DNA of 64,000 nt from an uncultured Bacteroidia bacterium (GTDB taxonomy: Bacteria > Bacteroidota > Bacteroidia > Bacteroidales > UBA932). The position numbers were made by a program, and so were the translations under genes. The DNA lies in assembly GCA_902789245.1 (NCBI GenBank), contig CADAND010000016.1, positions 1 to 64,000 of the forward strand, in the 5' to 3' direction. The notes beneath the pieces were generated by a model. It did not search any database and was not told where the DNA came from. It saw only the letters and a list, made by a program, of their open reading frames with translations. Below, in pieces: positions 34,697-41,813 of this stretch (positions are counted from its first letter, which is position 1; every line of letters begins with the position of its first letter).

Positions 34697-36406
34697 ATGA
34701 AAATGAAAAAGATACTTCTTGCAGCGGCTATGCTTGCCGCAACGGTTTCGGCCGGGGCGCAGACTATGTATGACGCCATTACCTTCAGCCAGAACCAGTA
34801 TTATGGCACCGCCCGCAGCATGGCGCTGGGCAATGCCGTCACCGCCCTGGGCGGCGACCTCGGCTCCATCGGCATCAACCCGGCCGGCTCGTCCGTGGTG
34901 TCTTACGGCCAGTTCGTGATCACGCCCGGCGTGACGATCTCCGCCGTCAATTCCGCCTATTCGCCGGAAGGCGAGAAAGCCTACGGGCTGGACAGCCGCC
35001 TCTCGCACGGCCGGATGAACATGCCGAATATCGGTGCTACGATCAATTTCAAGACCGGCAACCGCTACGGCGTGAGGACCATCTCGTTCGGCTTCGTGTC
35101 GAACCAGACCAACAACTACCACTTCCTGAGCGATGGCTTCGGCTCCAACAGCCGGACTTCCATGATCGCGGAGCGCGCCGACGCCGCCTATGGCTACGAC
35201 GAGCGGGTGCTCAAGGAGTATAATTCCTTCAACAACACCGACGTCCCCTGGGACATCCTGGCGGGTTACCAGGGCGGCATGTACGGCCCTTACGGCTGGG
35301 ACGGCCTGTACGCCGGCGTCACGGAGATGATCTCTCCCGACGGGGACTACCACTACGTGTCCGGCCCGCTGTCGCAGACTTCCTACCGCACCAAGTACGG
35401 CAGCAAGAACGACATCATCCTCAATGCGAGCATGAACATTTCCGACAAGTTCTACATCGGCTTCAATATCGGCATCCCGACGGCCCGCTACCGCTACAAC
35501 GAGGATTTCTACGAGGCGGCGGTCAACCCCCGCGATTTCCTGATCCAGTATGACGACGGCCACGACACCTATTTCCTGAACGGTTCCTCCGGCTATCAGT
35601 ACCTGGCCGAGATGGCTGGCATCTACGCCAAGATCGGTTTCATTTTCCGCCCGATCGACGGTCTCCGCCTCGGCGCTTCCATCCAGACGCCGACGTCCTA
35701 CACCATCTCCGAGAGTTGGTCGTACTCCGCCGCCACGAACTATGACGACAGCTACTACAACGACAGCGCCGTGTCGCCGCAGGGCCGGTATTCCTACATT
35801 CTGCGCTCCCCGTACCGCGCCTCCTTCGGTGCCGCCTTCACCTTCGGGAAGATGGGCCTGATCAGCGTGGACTACGAACTCGCCGACTACAGCGTGATGC
35901 GTTTCAGCCAGCTCCGCGACGGCTACAGGGTCGCCGATCCGTTCCTTGTGCAGAACTGGTCGAACCGCTATTTCACGGGATTGGAGCACAACATCCGCGT
36001 GGGTGCCGAGCTGCGCGTGACGCCGGAATGGGCCGTCCGTGCCGGTTATGCCATGCAGACTTCGCCGGAGCGCTGGTGGACCGGTTCCGACGGGCAGATG
36101 GTGACGGCCGGCGATTTCGAGGCGGATCCCAACGCCTATATCAACCGCGTGAAGAATCTCGTTTCGCCGCACTACTACAACGACCGTACGCGGACCATCT
36201 CCGCCGGCTTCGGTTACTCCTCGCCCGGCTCCTTCTTCATGGATGCCGTGTGCCGCGTGACGCGCTACCCGGCCGCGACCTTCTCGCCGTACTACGATTA
36301 TGACAGTTATGACAGCTTCGGCAACTTCGGCTTCGTGGAGTCGCCGCGCATCCTGACCTACAGGAATCTGTGGAATGTGGCCGTGACCTTCGGCTGGAGA
36401 TTTTAA
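34697..36406 (+). CDS. Outer-membrane protein of the OmpP1/FadL type
   Basis: The 569-residue protein has a Sec signal (MKMKKILLAAAMLAATVSAGAQ; ATG at 34703 possible). The mature N-terminus TMYDAITFSQNQYYGTARSMALGNAVTALGGDLGSIGINPAG is the FadL/OmpP1 hatch sequence, with the NPAG that precedes the barrel. Later strands such as GLRLGASIQTPTSY and a final strand NVAVTFGWRF fit a 14-strand barrel. Such proteins let hydrophobic compounds pass the outer membrane. The ligand is unknown. It precedes lpxD by 9 bases, so it may be coexpressed with the lipid A genes. Confidence 0.85.
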   Translation: MKMKKILLAAAMLAATVSAGAQTMYDAITFSQNQYYGTARSMALGNAVTALGGDLGSIGINPAGSSVVSYGQFVITPGVTISAVNSAYSPEGEKAYGLDSRLSHGRMNMPNIGATINFKTGNRYGVRTISFGFVSNQTNNYHFLSDGFGSNSRTSMIAERADAAYGYDERVLKEYNSFNNTDVPWDILAGYQGGMYGPYGWDGLYAGVTEMISPDGDYHYVSGPLSQTSYRTKYGSKNDIILNASMNISDKFYIGFNIGIPTARYRYNEDFYEAAVNPRDFLIQYDDGHDTYFLNGSSGYQYLAEMAGIYAKIGFIFRPIDGLRLGASIQTPTSYTISESWSYSAATNYDDSYYNDSAVSPQGRYSYILRSPYRASFGAAFTFGKMGLISVDYELADYSVMRFSQLRDGYRVADPFLVQNWSNRYFTGLEHNIRVGAELRVTPEWAVRAGYAMQTSPERWWTGSDGQMVTAGDFEADPNAYINRVKNLVSPHYYNDRTRTISAGFGYSSPGSFFMDAVCRVTRYPAATFSPYYDYDSYDSFGNFGFVESPRILTYRNLWNVAVTFGWRF

Positions 36407-36415
36407 AAACATAGC

Positions 36416-37408
36416 ATGGAACTGACAGCTAAGCAACTGGCGGAGGTCCTCCACGGAACGGTGGAGGGGAATCCGGATGCCAAAGTAACTTCTTTCGCGA
36501 AAATCGAACACGGCAAGCCGGGCCAACTCTGCTTCTACGCCAATCCGAAATACGAACATTATGTCTATACCAGCAGGGCCTCGGTCCTGCTGGTTAATGC
36601 TGATTTTACCCCCAAAGAGCCGGTGGCGCCGACGATGGTGCGCGTGGAGAATGCCTACAGCGCCCTGGCGGACCTGCTCAAGTATATGTCCGAGCAGAAG
36701 AAAAAGTACCGCCGGCGCCGCTCGCTGCGCTCCCGCATCGCCTGCAGCGCCAAGCTGGGCAAGCGGGTGAGCGTGGGCGACTTCGTGACCATCGGCAAGG
36801 ACTGCCGGATCGGCGACTGCACGGTGATCCACGACAACGTGACCATCGGCGCCGGGACGAAGATCGGTTCGTACTGCATCATCTATCCGGGCGTGCACAT
36901 CTTCCCGGGCATGGTGATCGGAGACCGCGTGATCCTGCATGCGGGCTGCATCATCGGTGATGACGGTTTCGGCAATGCGCCGCAGCCGGACGGCACCTGG
37001 CGCAAGATTGAGCACCTGGGCAACGTGGTGATCGGCAACGACGTGGAAGTCGGTTCCAATACGACCATCGACCGCGCGCCGATGGAGTCCACGATCATCG
37101 GGGACGGCGTGCGTATCGACAACCTCTGCCAGATCGCGCACAACGTCGTGGTGGGCAAGAACACGGTGATGGCCGCCCAGACGGGCATCGCCGGCTCCAC
37201 GCAGGTCGGCGAAAGCTGTATCTTCGCGGGTCAGGTGGGCATCTCGGGCCACCTCAAGATCGCCGACCATACGACCCTCGGGGCCAAGAGCGGCCTGATC
37301 AGCAATATCCGCAAGCCCGGCGAGACCTACTGGGGCATCCCGTCGATCCCGCACCGGACCTTCCTGAAAGCGTACGCGAAGTTCAAGCGCACGGGCGAAG
37401 AGGATTAA
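36416..37408 (+). CDS. lpxD: UDP-3-O-acylglucosamine N-acyltransferase
   Basis: The 330-residue protein starts with the LpxD uridine-binding domain ([40 protein letters not shown]). It continues with the left-handed beta-helix of hexapeptide repeats from about residue 100 ([27 protein letters not shown]). The catalytic His is in [22 protein letters not shown]. It adds the second 3-hydroxyacyl chain in lipid A synthesis. It begins 9 bases after the OMP gene, and lpxC and lpxA follow in the order lpxD-lpxC-lpxA. Confidence 0.95.
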   Translation: MELTAKQLAEVLHGTVEGNPDAKVTSFAKIEHGKPGQLCFYANPKYEHYVYTSRASVLLVNADFTPKEPVAPTMVRVENAYSALADLLKYMSEQKKKYRRRRSLRSRIACSAKLGKRVSVGDFVTIGKDCRIGDCTVIHDNVTIGAGTKIGSYCIIYPGVHIFPGMVIGDRVILHAGCIIGDDGFGNAPQPDGTWRKIEHLGNVVIGNDVEVGSNTTIDRAPMESTIIGDGVRIDNLCQIAHNVVVGKNTVMAAQTGIAGSTQVGESCIFAGQVGISGHLKIADHTTLGAKSGLISNIRKPGETYWGIPSIPHRTFLKAYAKFKRTGEED

Positions 37409-37422
37409 TCCATTTTTATTCG

Positions 37423-37430
37423 TATCTTTG
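37423..37430 (+). promoter_or_regulatory. -7 box TATCTTTG before lpxC
   Basis: A perfect consensus box lies 8 bases before the lpxC ATG at 37439, inside the 30-base lpxD-lpxC gap. lpxC can therefore be transcribed on its own from a near-leaderless mRNA. Confidence 0.65.
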
Positions 37431-37438
37431 CCGCCCGA

Positions 37439-38347
37439 ATGAAGCAACAGACGCTAACAACTGAATACACCTTCGAGGGCCGCGGCCTTCACACGGGCAA
37501 ATACGCACACCTGACGCTGAAGCCGGCCCCCGCCGGCTACGGCATCCGTTTCGTCCGCACGGACGTCGGGGTCGAGATCCCGGCCCTGGCCTCCCACATC
37601 AGCCGTACCGACCGAAGCACCACGATCTCCGAAGGGGAGGTTTCCGTGGTGACCATCGAGCATGTGATGTCCGCCCTGACGGGCCTGGGCGTCGACAATG
37701 CCCGGATCGAGATCGACAACGAGGAGGTCCCCATCCTGGACGGCAGCGCCGAGCGCTACGTGCGCGCTGTCGCTCCCGACGGGCTGCAGGCCCAGGACGC
37801 GGAACGGGTCTGGCTGGAGTTCGACGAGCCCTTTGAGGTCCGCGACGAGCAGACCGGGTCGTGGGTGCGGGTCGAACCGGCGGCCACGATGTCTTTCGAG
37901 GCGAAGTCCGATTTCAACTCCCGGGTGCTGGGTGTCCAGGAAGCCCGCTGGGAGGAACCGGCCGACTATGTGGGCCAGATCGCTCCCTGCCGCACCTTCG
38001 TTTTCTTCCACGAGCTGGAATTCCTGGCCGCCAGGGGCCTGGTCAAGGGCGGCGACGTGGACAACGCCATCGTGATCGTGGAGCATCCCGTCAGCGAAGA
38101 GCAGATCGAGTCCATGTGCCGGCTTTTCGGCCAGCCGCATCTGTCCGTGACGCCGCAGGGATACCTCAGTAACCTCAAGCTTCATTTCCCGAACGAGTGC
38201 GGGCGCCACAAACTGCTCGACCTGATCGGGGACATGCGTCTGTTGGGAGGCTTCCCGAAAGCCAGAATCACTGCCTTCAAGCCCGGCCACACGATCAACA
38301 GCGTGGCGAGCCGGACGGGGCTCAAGCATATCAAGCATATCAAGTAG
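37439..38347 (+). CDS. lpxC: UDP-3-O-acyl-N-acetylglucosamine deacetylase, not fused to FabZ
   Basis: The 302-residue zinc deacetylase catalyses the committed step of lipid A synthesis. Zinc and catalytic residues are in VVTIEHVMSAL (Glu74, His75), NECGRHKLLDLIGD (His257, Asp261) and FKPGHTINS (His284). The N-terminal GRGLHTGK is the usual start motif. In many Bacteroidota LpxC is joined to a FabZ dehydratase domain (about 460 residues). Here the protein ends after KHIKHIK, and lpxA starts 3 bases later, with no trace of fabZ between. Confidence 0.95.
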   Translation: MKQQTLTTEYTFEGRGLHTGKYAHLTLKPAPAGYGIRFVRTDVGVEIPALASHISRTDRSTTISEGEVSVVTIEHVMSALTGLGVDNARIEIDNEEVPILDGSAERYVRAVAPDGLQAQDAERVWLEFDEPFEVRDEQTGSWVRVEPAATMSFEAKSDFNSRVLGVQEARWEEPADYVGQIAPCRTFVFFHELEFLAARGLVKGGDVDNAIVIVEHPVSEEQIESMCRLFGQPHLSVTPQGYLSNLKLHFPNECGRHKLLDLIGDMRLLGGFPKARITAFKPGHTINSVASRTGLKHIKHIK

Positions 38348-38350
38348 CTT

Positions 38351-39163
38351 ATGACGAACATTCATCCCCTTGCATGCGTGCATCCCGGCGCCCAACTCGG
38401 CGAGAATGTCGAGGTCGGGCCGTACGCCTATATCGACGACAATGTCGTGATCGGGGACAACTGCAAGATCCTTCCCCATGCCACGATCTTCCCCTACGTG
38501 AAGATCGGCAATAACTGCCAGGTATTCCCGGGCGCCGTGGTCGGCGCCGTGCCGCAGGACCTCAAGTTCGAAGGCGAGGTGACCTGGGTGGAGATCGGTG
38601 ACCGCGTGACCATCCGCGAGTGCGCGACCATCAACCGCGGCACGAAAGCCAGCGGCAAGGGCGTCACGCGCGTCGGCAACGACACGCTGATCATGTCCTA
38701 CGTGCACGTGGCGCACGACTGCCACGTGGGCAATCACTGTATCCTGGTGAGCTACGTGGGCATCGCCGGCGAGACGGACGTGGACGACTGGGCCATCATC
38801 GGCGGCAGCACCGTCGTGCACCAGTTCTCCCACATCGGTACGCATGCGATGGTGGGCGGCGGCTCGGCCGTCAACAAGGACATCCCGCCGTATTCCATCT
38901 GCGGCCGCAACCCGATCTGCTTCTCCGGCATCAACATCGTCGGCCTGCGCCGCCGCGGCTTCGACTCCGACGTGATCCGGAACATCAAGGACATCTACGA
39001 CACGATCTACTACCAGGGCCTGAACAATGCCGACGCCTGCAGCAAGGTGGAGGCCGGCTTCCCGCAGTCCGTGGAGCGTGACACCATCCTCGAATTCATC
39101 CGCGGCTCCAAGCGCGGCATCGTGCGCGGCCTCGAGCTCAGCGTCAAGAGCGAGGTAGAGTAG
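38351..39163 (+). CDS. lpxA: UDP-N-acetylglucosamine O-acyltransferase
   Basis: The 270-residue protein shows the left-handed beta-helix from HPLACVHPGAQLGENVEVGPYAYIDDNVVIG on. The catalytic His is in MSYVHVAHDCHVGNHCIL. GGGSAVNKDIPPYSICGRNPICFSGINIVGLRRRGF marks the start of the C-terminal alpha-helical domain. It performs the first acylation of lipid A synthesis. It is 3 bases after lpxC and 6 bases before the WbqC-like gene, so all four are one operon. Confidence 0.96.
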   Translation: MTNIHPLACVHPGAQLGENVEVGPYAYIDDNVVIGDNCKILPHATIFPYVKIGNNCQVFPGAVVGAVPQDLKFEGEVTWVEIGDRVTIRECATINRGTKASGKGVTRVGNDTLIMSYVHVAHDCHVGNHCILVSYVGIAGETDVDDWAIIGGSTVVHQFSHIGTHAMVGGGSAVNKDIPPYSICGRNPICFSGINIVGLRRRGFDSDVIRNIKDIYDTIYYQGLNNADACSKVEAGFPQSVERDTILEFIRGSKRGIVRGLELSVKSEVE

Positions 39164-39169
39164 CGGACC

Positions 39170-39742
39170 ATGGTCCCGACGCTCACCATCGCGTGGTTTC
39201 CCCCGACAGAATACTTTGCGGTCCTCGCAAAGTATTCTTCGGTTTATGTGGAGGCGTGTGAGCATTACCAGAAGCAGTCTTACCGCAACCGCTGCCGCAT
39301 CTATGCGGCGGACGGGCCGCAGATGCTCAATTTCCCGGTGCGCCACCGGGAAATCGAGGTGGATTATTCCACCCCCTGGGTGGAGAAGGCGGAGCGCTGC
39401 ATCGAGACGGCGTACCGCTCCTCCGCCTATTTCGAGTACTACCGGGACGAACTCTTCGCCATCCTGGATGCGCATCCCTGCTCGCTCTGGGAGCTGGACA
39501 TGCGTATCATCCGCTTTTTCCTGGACAAGATCGGGCTGCGCACGGAGCTCGTGCCGACGGCGGCCTTCGCCGCGGAGCACGTGGATATACATCCCAAAAG
39601 GCCGAACGCAATCCTGCAGGAATATGGATTGGTTCGACCTTATTATCAGGTATTTGCGGATCGGCACGGGTTTGTCCCGAACCTCTCCGTGATGGACCTT
39701 CTCTTCAACGAGGGTCCCGCTTCGCTGGAGTATCTCCTATAA
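39170..39742 (+). CDS. WbqC-like family protein
   Basis: The 190-residue protein begins LTIAWFPPTEYFAVLAKYSSVYVEACEHYQKQSYRNRCRIYAADGPQMLNFPVRHR, which is the WbqC-like pattern. PWVEKAERCIETAYRSSAYFEYYRDELFAIL and a C-terminal LSVMDLLFNEG follow. WbqC-like proteins accompany surface polysaccharide and lipid A genes; the enzymatic activity is unsettled. Its codons 13-24 contain a perfect 13-bp hairpin (39208-39238). The gene meets the convergent lipoprotein gene with a 6-base overlap. Confidence 0.85.
   Translation: MVPTLTIAWFPPTEYFAVLAKYSSVYVEACEHYQKQSYRNRCRIYAADGPQMLNFPVRHREIEVDYSTPWVEKAERCIETAYRSSAYFEYYRDELFAILDAHPCSLWELDMRIIRFFLDKIGLRTELVPTAAFAAEHVDIHPKRPNAILQEYGLVRPYYQVFADRHGFVPNLSVMDLLFNEGPASLEYLL
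39208..39238 (+). other. Perfect 13-bp hairpin inside the WbqC-like coding region
   Basis: Arms at 39208-39220 and 39226-39238 (AGAATACTTTGCG and its complement) enclose loop GTCCT. No T-run follows, so it is not a classical terminator. It lies 38 bases after the start codon. Confidence 0.8.
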
Positions 39743-40162
39743 TTCTTCTCCCGAGAAACCGTACGCTTCTTCGGACCACTGCCAGACCTTGGTGCCGACC
39801 CAGCATTCGCCGTACTTGCCGGACAGATAGCCCTCCAGGAAGACGTATTCCTTGGAGCCCATCTTGAGCTTGCTGAAGAAGTACTCCGTGAGTTCGTATG
39901 AATTCAGGACCTCCTTCTTGAAGAAATCCGTGGCCTGCTCGGCCACATCGTGGAGTTTGCCGTAGTAGGTCGGCCGCATCGAGCCGTTGATGAAATAGCT
40001 CTCGATGAATTCGGTGACTTCTTTCTGGATGTCCGGATCTTCGATGTTGACGGTATAGTTGTACCCGAAGGTATAGTCCATCTCCTTGTCGAGTTTCATA
40101 CAGGAGGTGAGGGAGCCCAGGAGCACCAGCCCCGCGGCAAGTATGGCGATGAGTCTGCGCAT
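39737..40162 (-). CDS. Small lipoprotein of unknown function
   Basis: The start at 40162 (MRRLIAILAAGLVLLGSLTSC) gives 141 residues and a lipobox SLTSC (Cys21). The mature protein is acidic and helical (VTEFIESYFINGSMRPTYYGKLHDVAEQATDFFKKEVL), with Trp near the end (CWVGTKVWQW). No family is recognised. A minus -7 box TATATTTG at 40178-40185 lies 15 bases upstream, back-to-back with the rimP promoter. Confidence 0.7.
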   Translation of the reverse strand: MRRLIAILAAGLVLLGSLTSCMKLDKEMDYTFGYNYTVNIEDPDIQKEVTEFIESYFINGSMRPTYYGKLHDVAEQATDFFKKEVLNSYELTEYFFSKLKMGSKEYVFLEGYLSGKYGECWVGTKVWQWSEEAYGFSGEEL

Positions 40163-40173
40163 AATCCAGAGTT

Positions 40174-40205
40174 TTTGCAAATATAAGGAAAAATGTCTAT
40201 CTTTG
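40174..40205 (+). promoter_or_regulatory. Promoter of the rimP-nusA-infB operon
   Basis: TTTG at 40174-40177 and TATCTTTG at 40198-40205 are spaced 20 bases apart, a full match to the Bacteroidota -33/-7 promoter. About 45 bases of leader follow up to the rimP ATG. The minus box TATATTTG (40178-40185) overlaps the spacer. Confidence 0.8.
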
Positions 40206-40221
40206 CACCAGTGAACGAGAT

Positions 40222-40249
40222 GGAAGGCCCCGAAGAGGTCTTCCTTTTT
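40222..40249 (+). promoter_or_regulatory. Attenuator-like hairpin plus T5 in the rimP leader
   Basis: Arms GGAAGGCCCC (40222-40231) and GAGGTCTTCC (40235-40244) form a stem with one G-U and one mismatch, followed by TTTTT (40245-40249). A small ORF of 11 codons (40220-40255, peptide MEGPEEVFLFD) covers the hairpin and stops 2 bases before the rimP ATG. This is the layout of a translation-controlled attenuator. Confidence 0.55.
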
Positions 40250-40257
40250 GATTGAAT

Positions 40258-40530
40258 ATGGACAGGACAGAATTCGAAAAAGTGGTGGAGAAGGCCGTCG
40301 CAGAGCGCGGCTGCTCCCTCGTGGACATCATGTTCAACGATGACGACAACGTGTTTGAAGTCACGATCGACAAGGCGGACGCCGATGTGGATCTCGCAGA
40401 CTGCGAGTACGTGCACCGGGCCGTGCTGACCGCCTTCGACCGCAACATCGAAGACTATGCCCTCACCGTCGGCTCCGTGGGGATCGACGCCGCCGAGGCG
40501 GATGAAATGCTGAAAACAATTAAAGAATAA
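40258..40530 (+). CDS. rimP: Ribosome maturation factor RimP, N-terminal domain only
   Basis: The product is 90 residues from the ATG at 40258. It matches only the N-terminal alpha/beta domain of RimP: EFEKVVEKAVAERGCSLVDIMF, EVTIDK, DCEYVHRAVLTAFD and EDYALTVGSVGID, the last replacing the usual LEVSSPGLDRPL. The C-terminal SH3-like domain (about 60 residues) is absent, and nusA begins 9 bases after the stop, so there is no room for it. RimP assists 30S assembly. Position ahead of nusA and infB supports the identity; whether the short form still works is unknown. Confidence 0.75.
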   Translation: MDRTEFEKVVEKAVAERGCSLVDIMFNDDDNVFEVTIDKADADVDLADCEYVHRAVLTAFDRNIEDYALTVGSVGIDAAEADEMLKTIKE

Positions 40531-40539
40531 ACGATAAAA

Positions 40540-41808
40540 ATGGAAAAGGAAAAAGTAATTACGCTCATTGACGCCTTCAAGGACTTCAAAGAGGAGAAGA
40601 ACATTGACCGCCCTGTGATGATGCAGGTCCTCAAAGACGTCTTTCTGACCCAGATCGCCAAGACCTACGGCTCTTCGGACAACTTTGACGTGATCGTCAA
40701 CGTGGACAAGGGTACTTGCGAGATCTATCAGAACTTCGATGTGGTGGAGGAGGTCGAGAACCCGAACGCCGAGATCACCATCGACGGGATCCGGGAGGAC
40801 GGCGGCGACGCCGACGATTACGAGATCGGCGACCAGTACGCCAAGAAGCTGCCGCTGGCCGCTTTCGGCCGCCGCGGTATCCTCAACATCCGCCAGAACC
40901 TCCAGGGCCGCATCATGGACATCGAGAAGGCGAATGTCTTCAAGAAGTACTCCGAGAAGGTGGGCGAACTCTTCTACGGCGAGGTCTACCAGACCTGGTC
41001 CAAGGAAGTGCTCATCCTCGACGAGGACGGCAACGAGCTGCACATCCCGAAGAGCGAGCAGATTCCCGGCGAGCGTTTCAAGAAGAGCGACTCCGTCCGC
41101 GCCGTCATCAAGAGCGTGGAGATGAAGAACAATACGACGCCGTATATCACCCTCAGCCGCGTGTCCAACGACTTCCTGGAGCGCCTTTTCGAGCAGGAGG
41201 TGCCGGAGATCGCCGACGGCCTGATCACCGTCAAGAAGGTGGTCCGCGTGCCGGGCGAGCGTGCCAAGGTGGCCGTGGAGTCCTACGACGACCGCATCGA
41301 CCCGATCGGCGCCTGCATCGGCGTCAAGGGCGGCCGTATCATGGGCATCGTCCGTGAGCTGCGCAACGAGAACATCGACGTGATCCAGTGGTCCCAGAAC
41401 CCGAAGCTGATGATCCAGCGCGCCCTCAATCCCGCCGTCGTCTCCTACATCGAGATGGGCGAGGGCCCGGAGGACAAGGTGAAGGTGTTCATGCAGCCGG
41501 ACCAGGTCAGCAAGGGTATCGGCCGCCACGGTGTCAACATCCAGCTGGCCGGCATGCTCGTCGACCGGGAGATCGAGGTGTACCGCGAGCTTCCGAAGGG
41601 CGAGAGCAGCGAGGAGGAGGACGTGCTCCTGAGCGAGTTCTCCGACGTCATCGACCAGTGGATCATCGACCGTCTCGAGGCGATCGGCTGCGACACCGCC
41701 AAGAGTGTCCTGGCACTCGCCCCCGAGGACATCGCCAAGCGTGCCGATCTCGAGGATGAGACCGTCGAGGAAGTCCGTAATATCCTGAAAGCAGAATTCG
41801 AAGACTAG
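40540..41808 (+). CDS. nusA: Transcription termination/antitermination factor NusA
   Basis: The 422-residue protein has the N-terminal polymerase-binding domain ([28 protein letters not shown]), the S1 domain ([38 protein letters not shown]), two KH domains ([32 protein letters not shown], then [24 protein letters not shown]) and a short acidic C-terminus with a helix-hairpin-helix-like stretch ([21 protein letters not shown]). It controls pausing and termination. It is second in the rimP-nusA-infB operon, with 5 bases to infB. Confidence 0.96.
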   Translation: MEKEKVITLIDAFKDFKEEKNIDRPVMMQVLKDVFLTQIAKTYGSSDNFDVIVNVDKGTCEIYQNFDVVEEVENPNAEITIDGIREDGGDADDYEIGDQYAKKLPLAAFGRRGILNIRQNLQGRIMDIEKANVFKKYSEKVGELFYGEVYQTWSKEVLILDEDGNELHIPKSEQIPGERFKKSDSVRAVIKSVEMKNNTTPYITLSRVSNDFLERLFEQEVPEIADGLITVKKVVRVPGERAKVAVESYDDRIDPIGACIGVKGGRIMGIVRELRNENIDVIQWSQNPKLMIQRALNPAVVSYIEMGEGPEDKVKVFMQPDQVSKGIGRHGVNIQLAGMLVDREIEVYRELPKGESSEEEDVLLSEFSDVIDQWIIDRLEAIGCDTAKSVLALAPEDIAKRADLEDETVEEVRNILKAEFED

Positions 41809-41813
41809 ACAGA

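Noticed and set aside
39226-39250. Intrinsic terminator at the WbqC hairpin
   Set aside because: No T-run follows; the bases after the stem are TCGGTTTATG and the coding frame continues with conserved residues.
40258-40540. Frameshift hiding the C-terminal domain of RimP
   Set aside because: Only 9 bases separate the stop from nusA, too little for any remaining domain in another frame.
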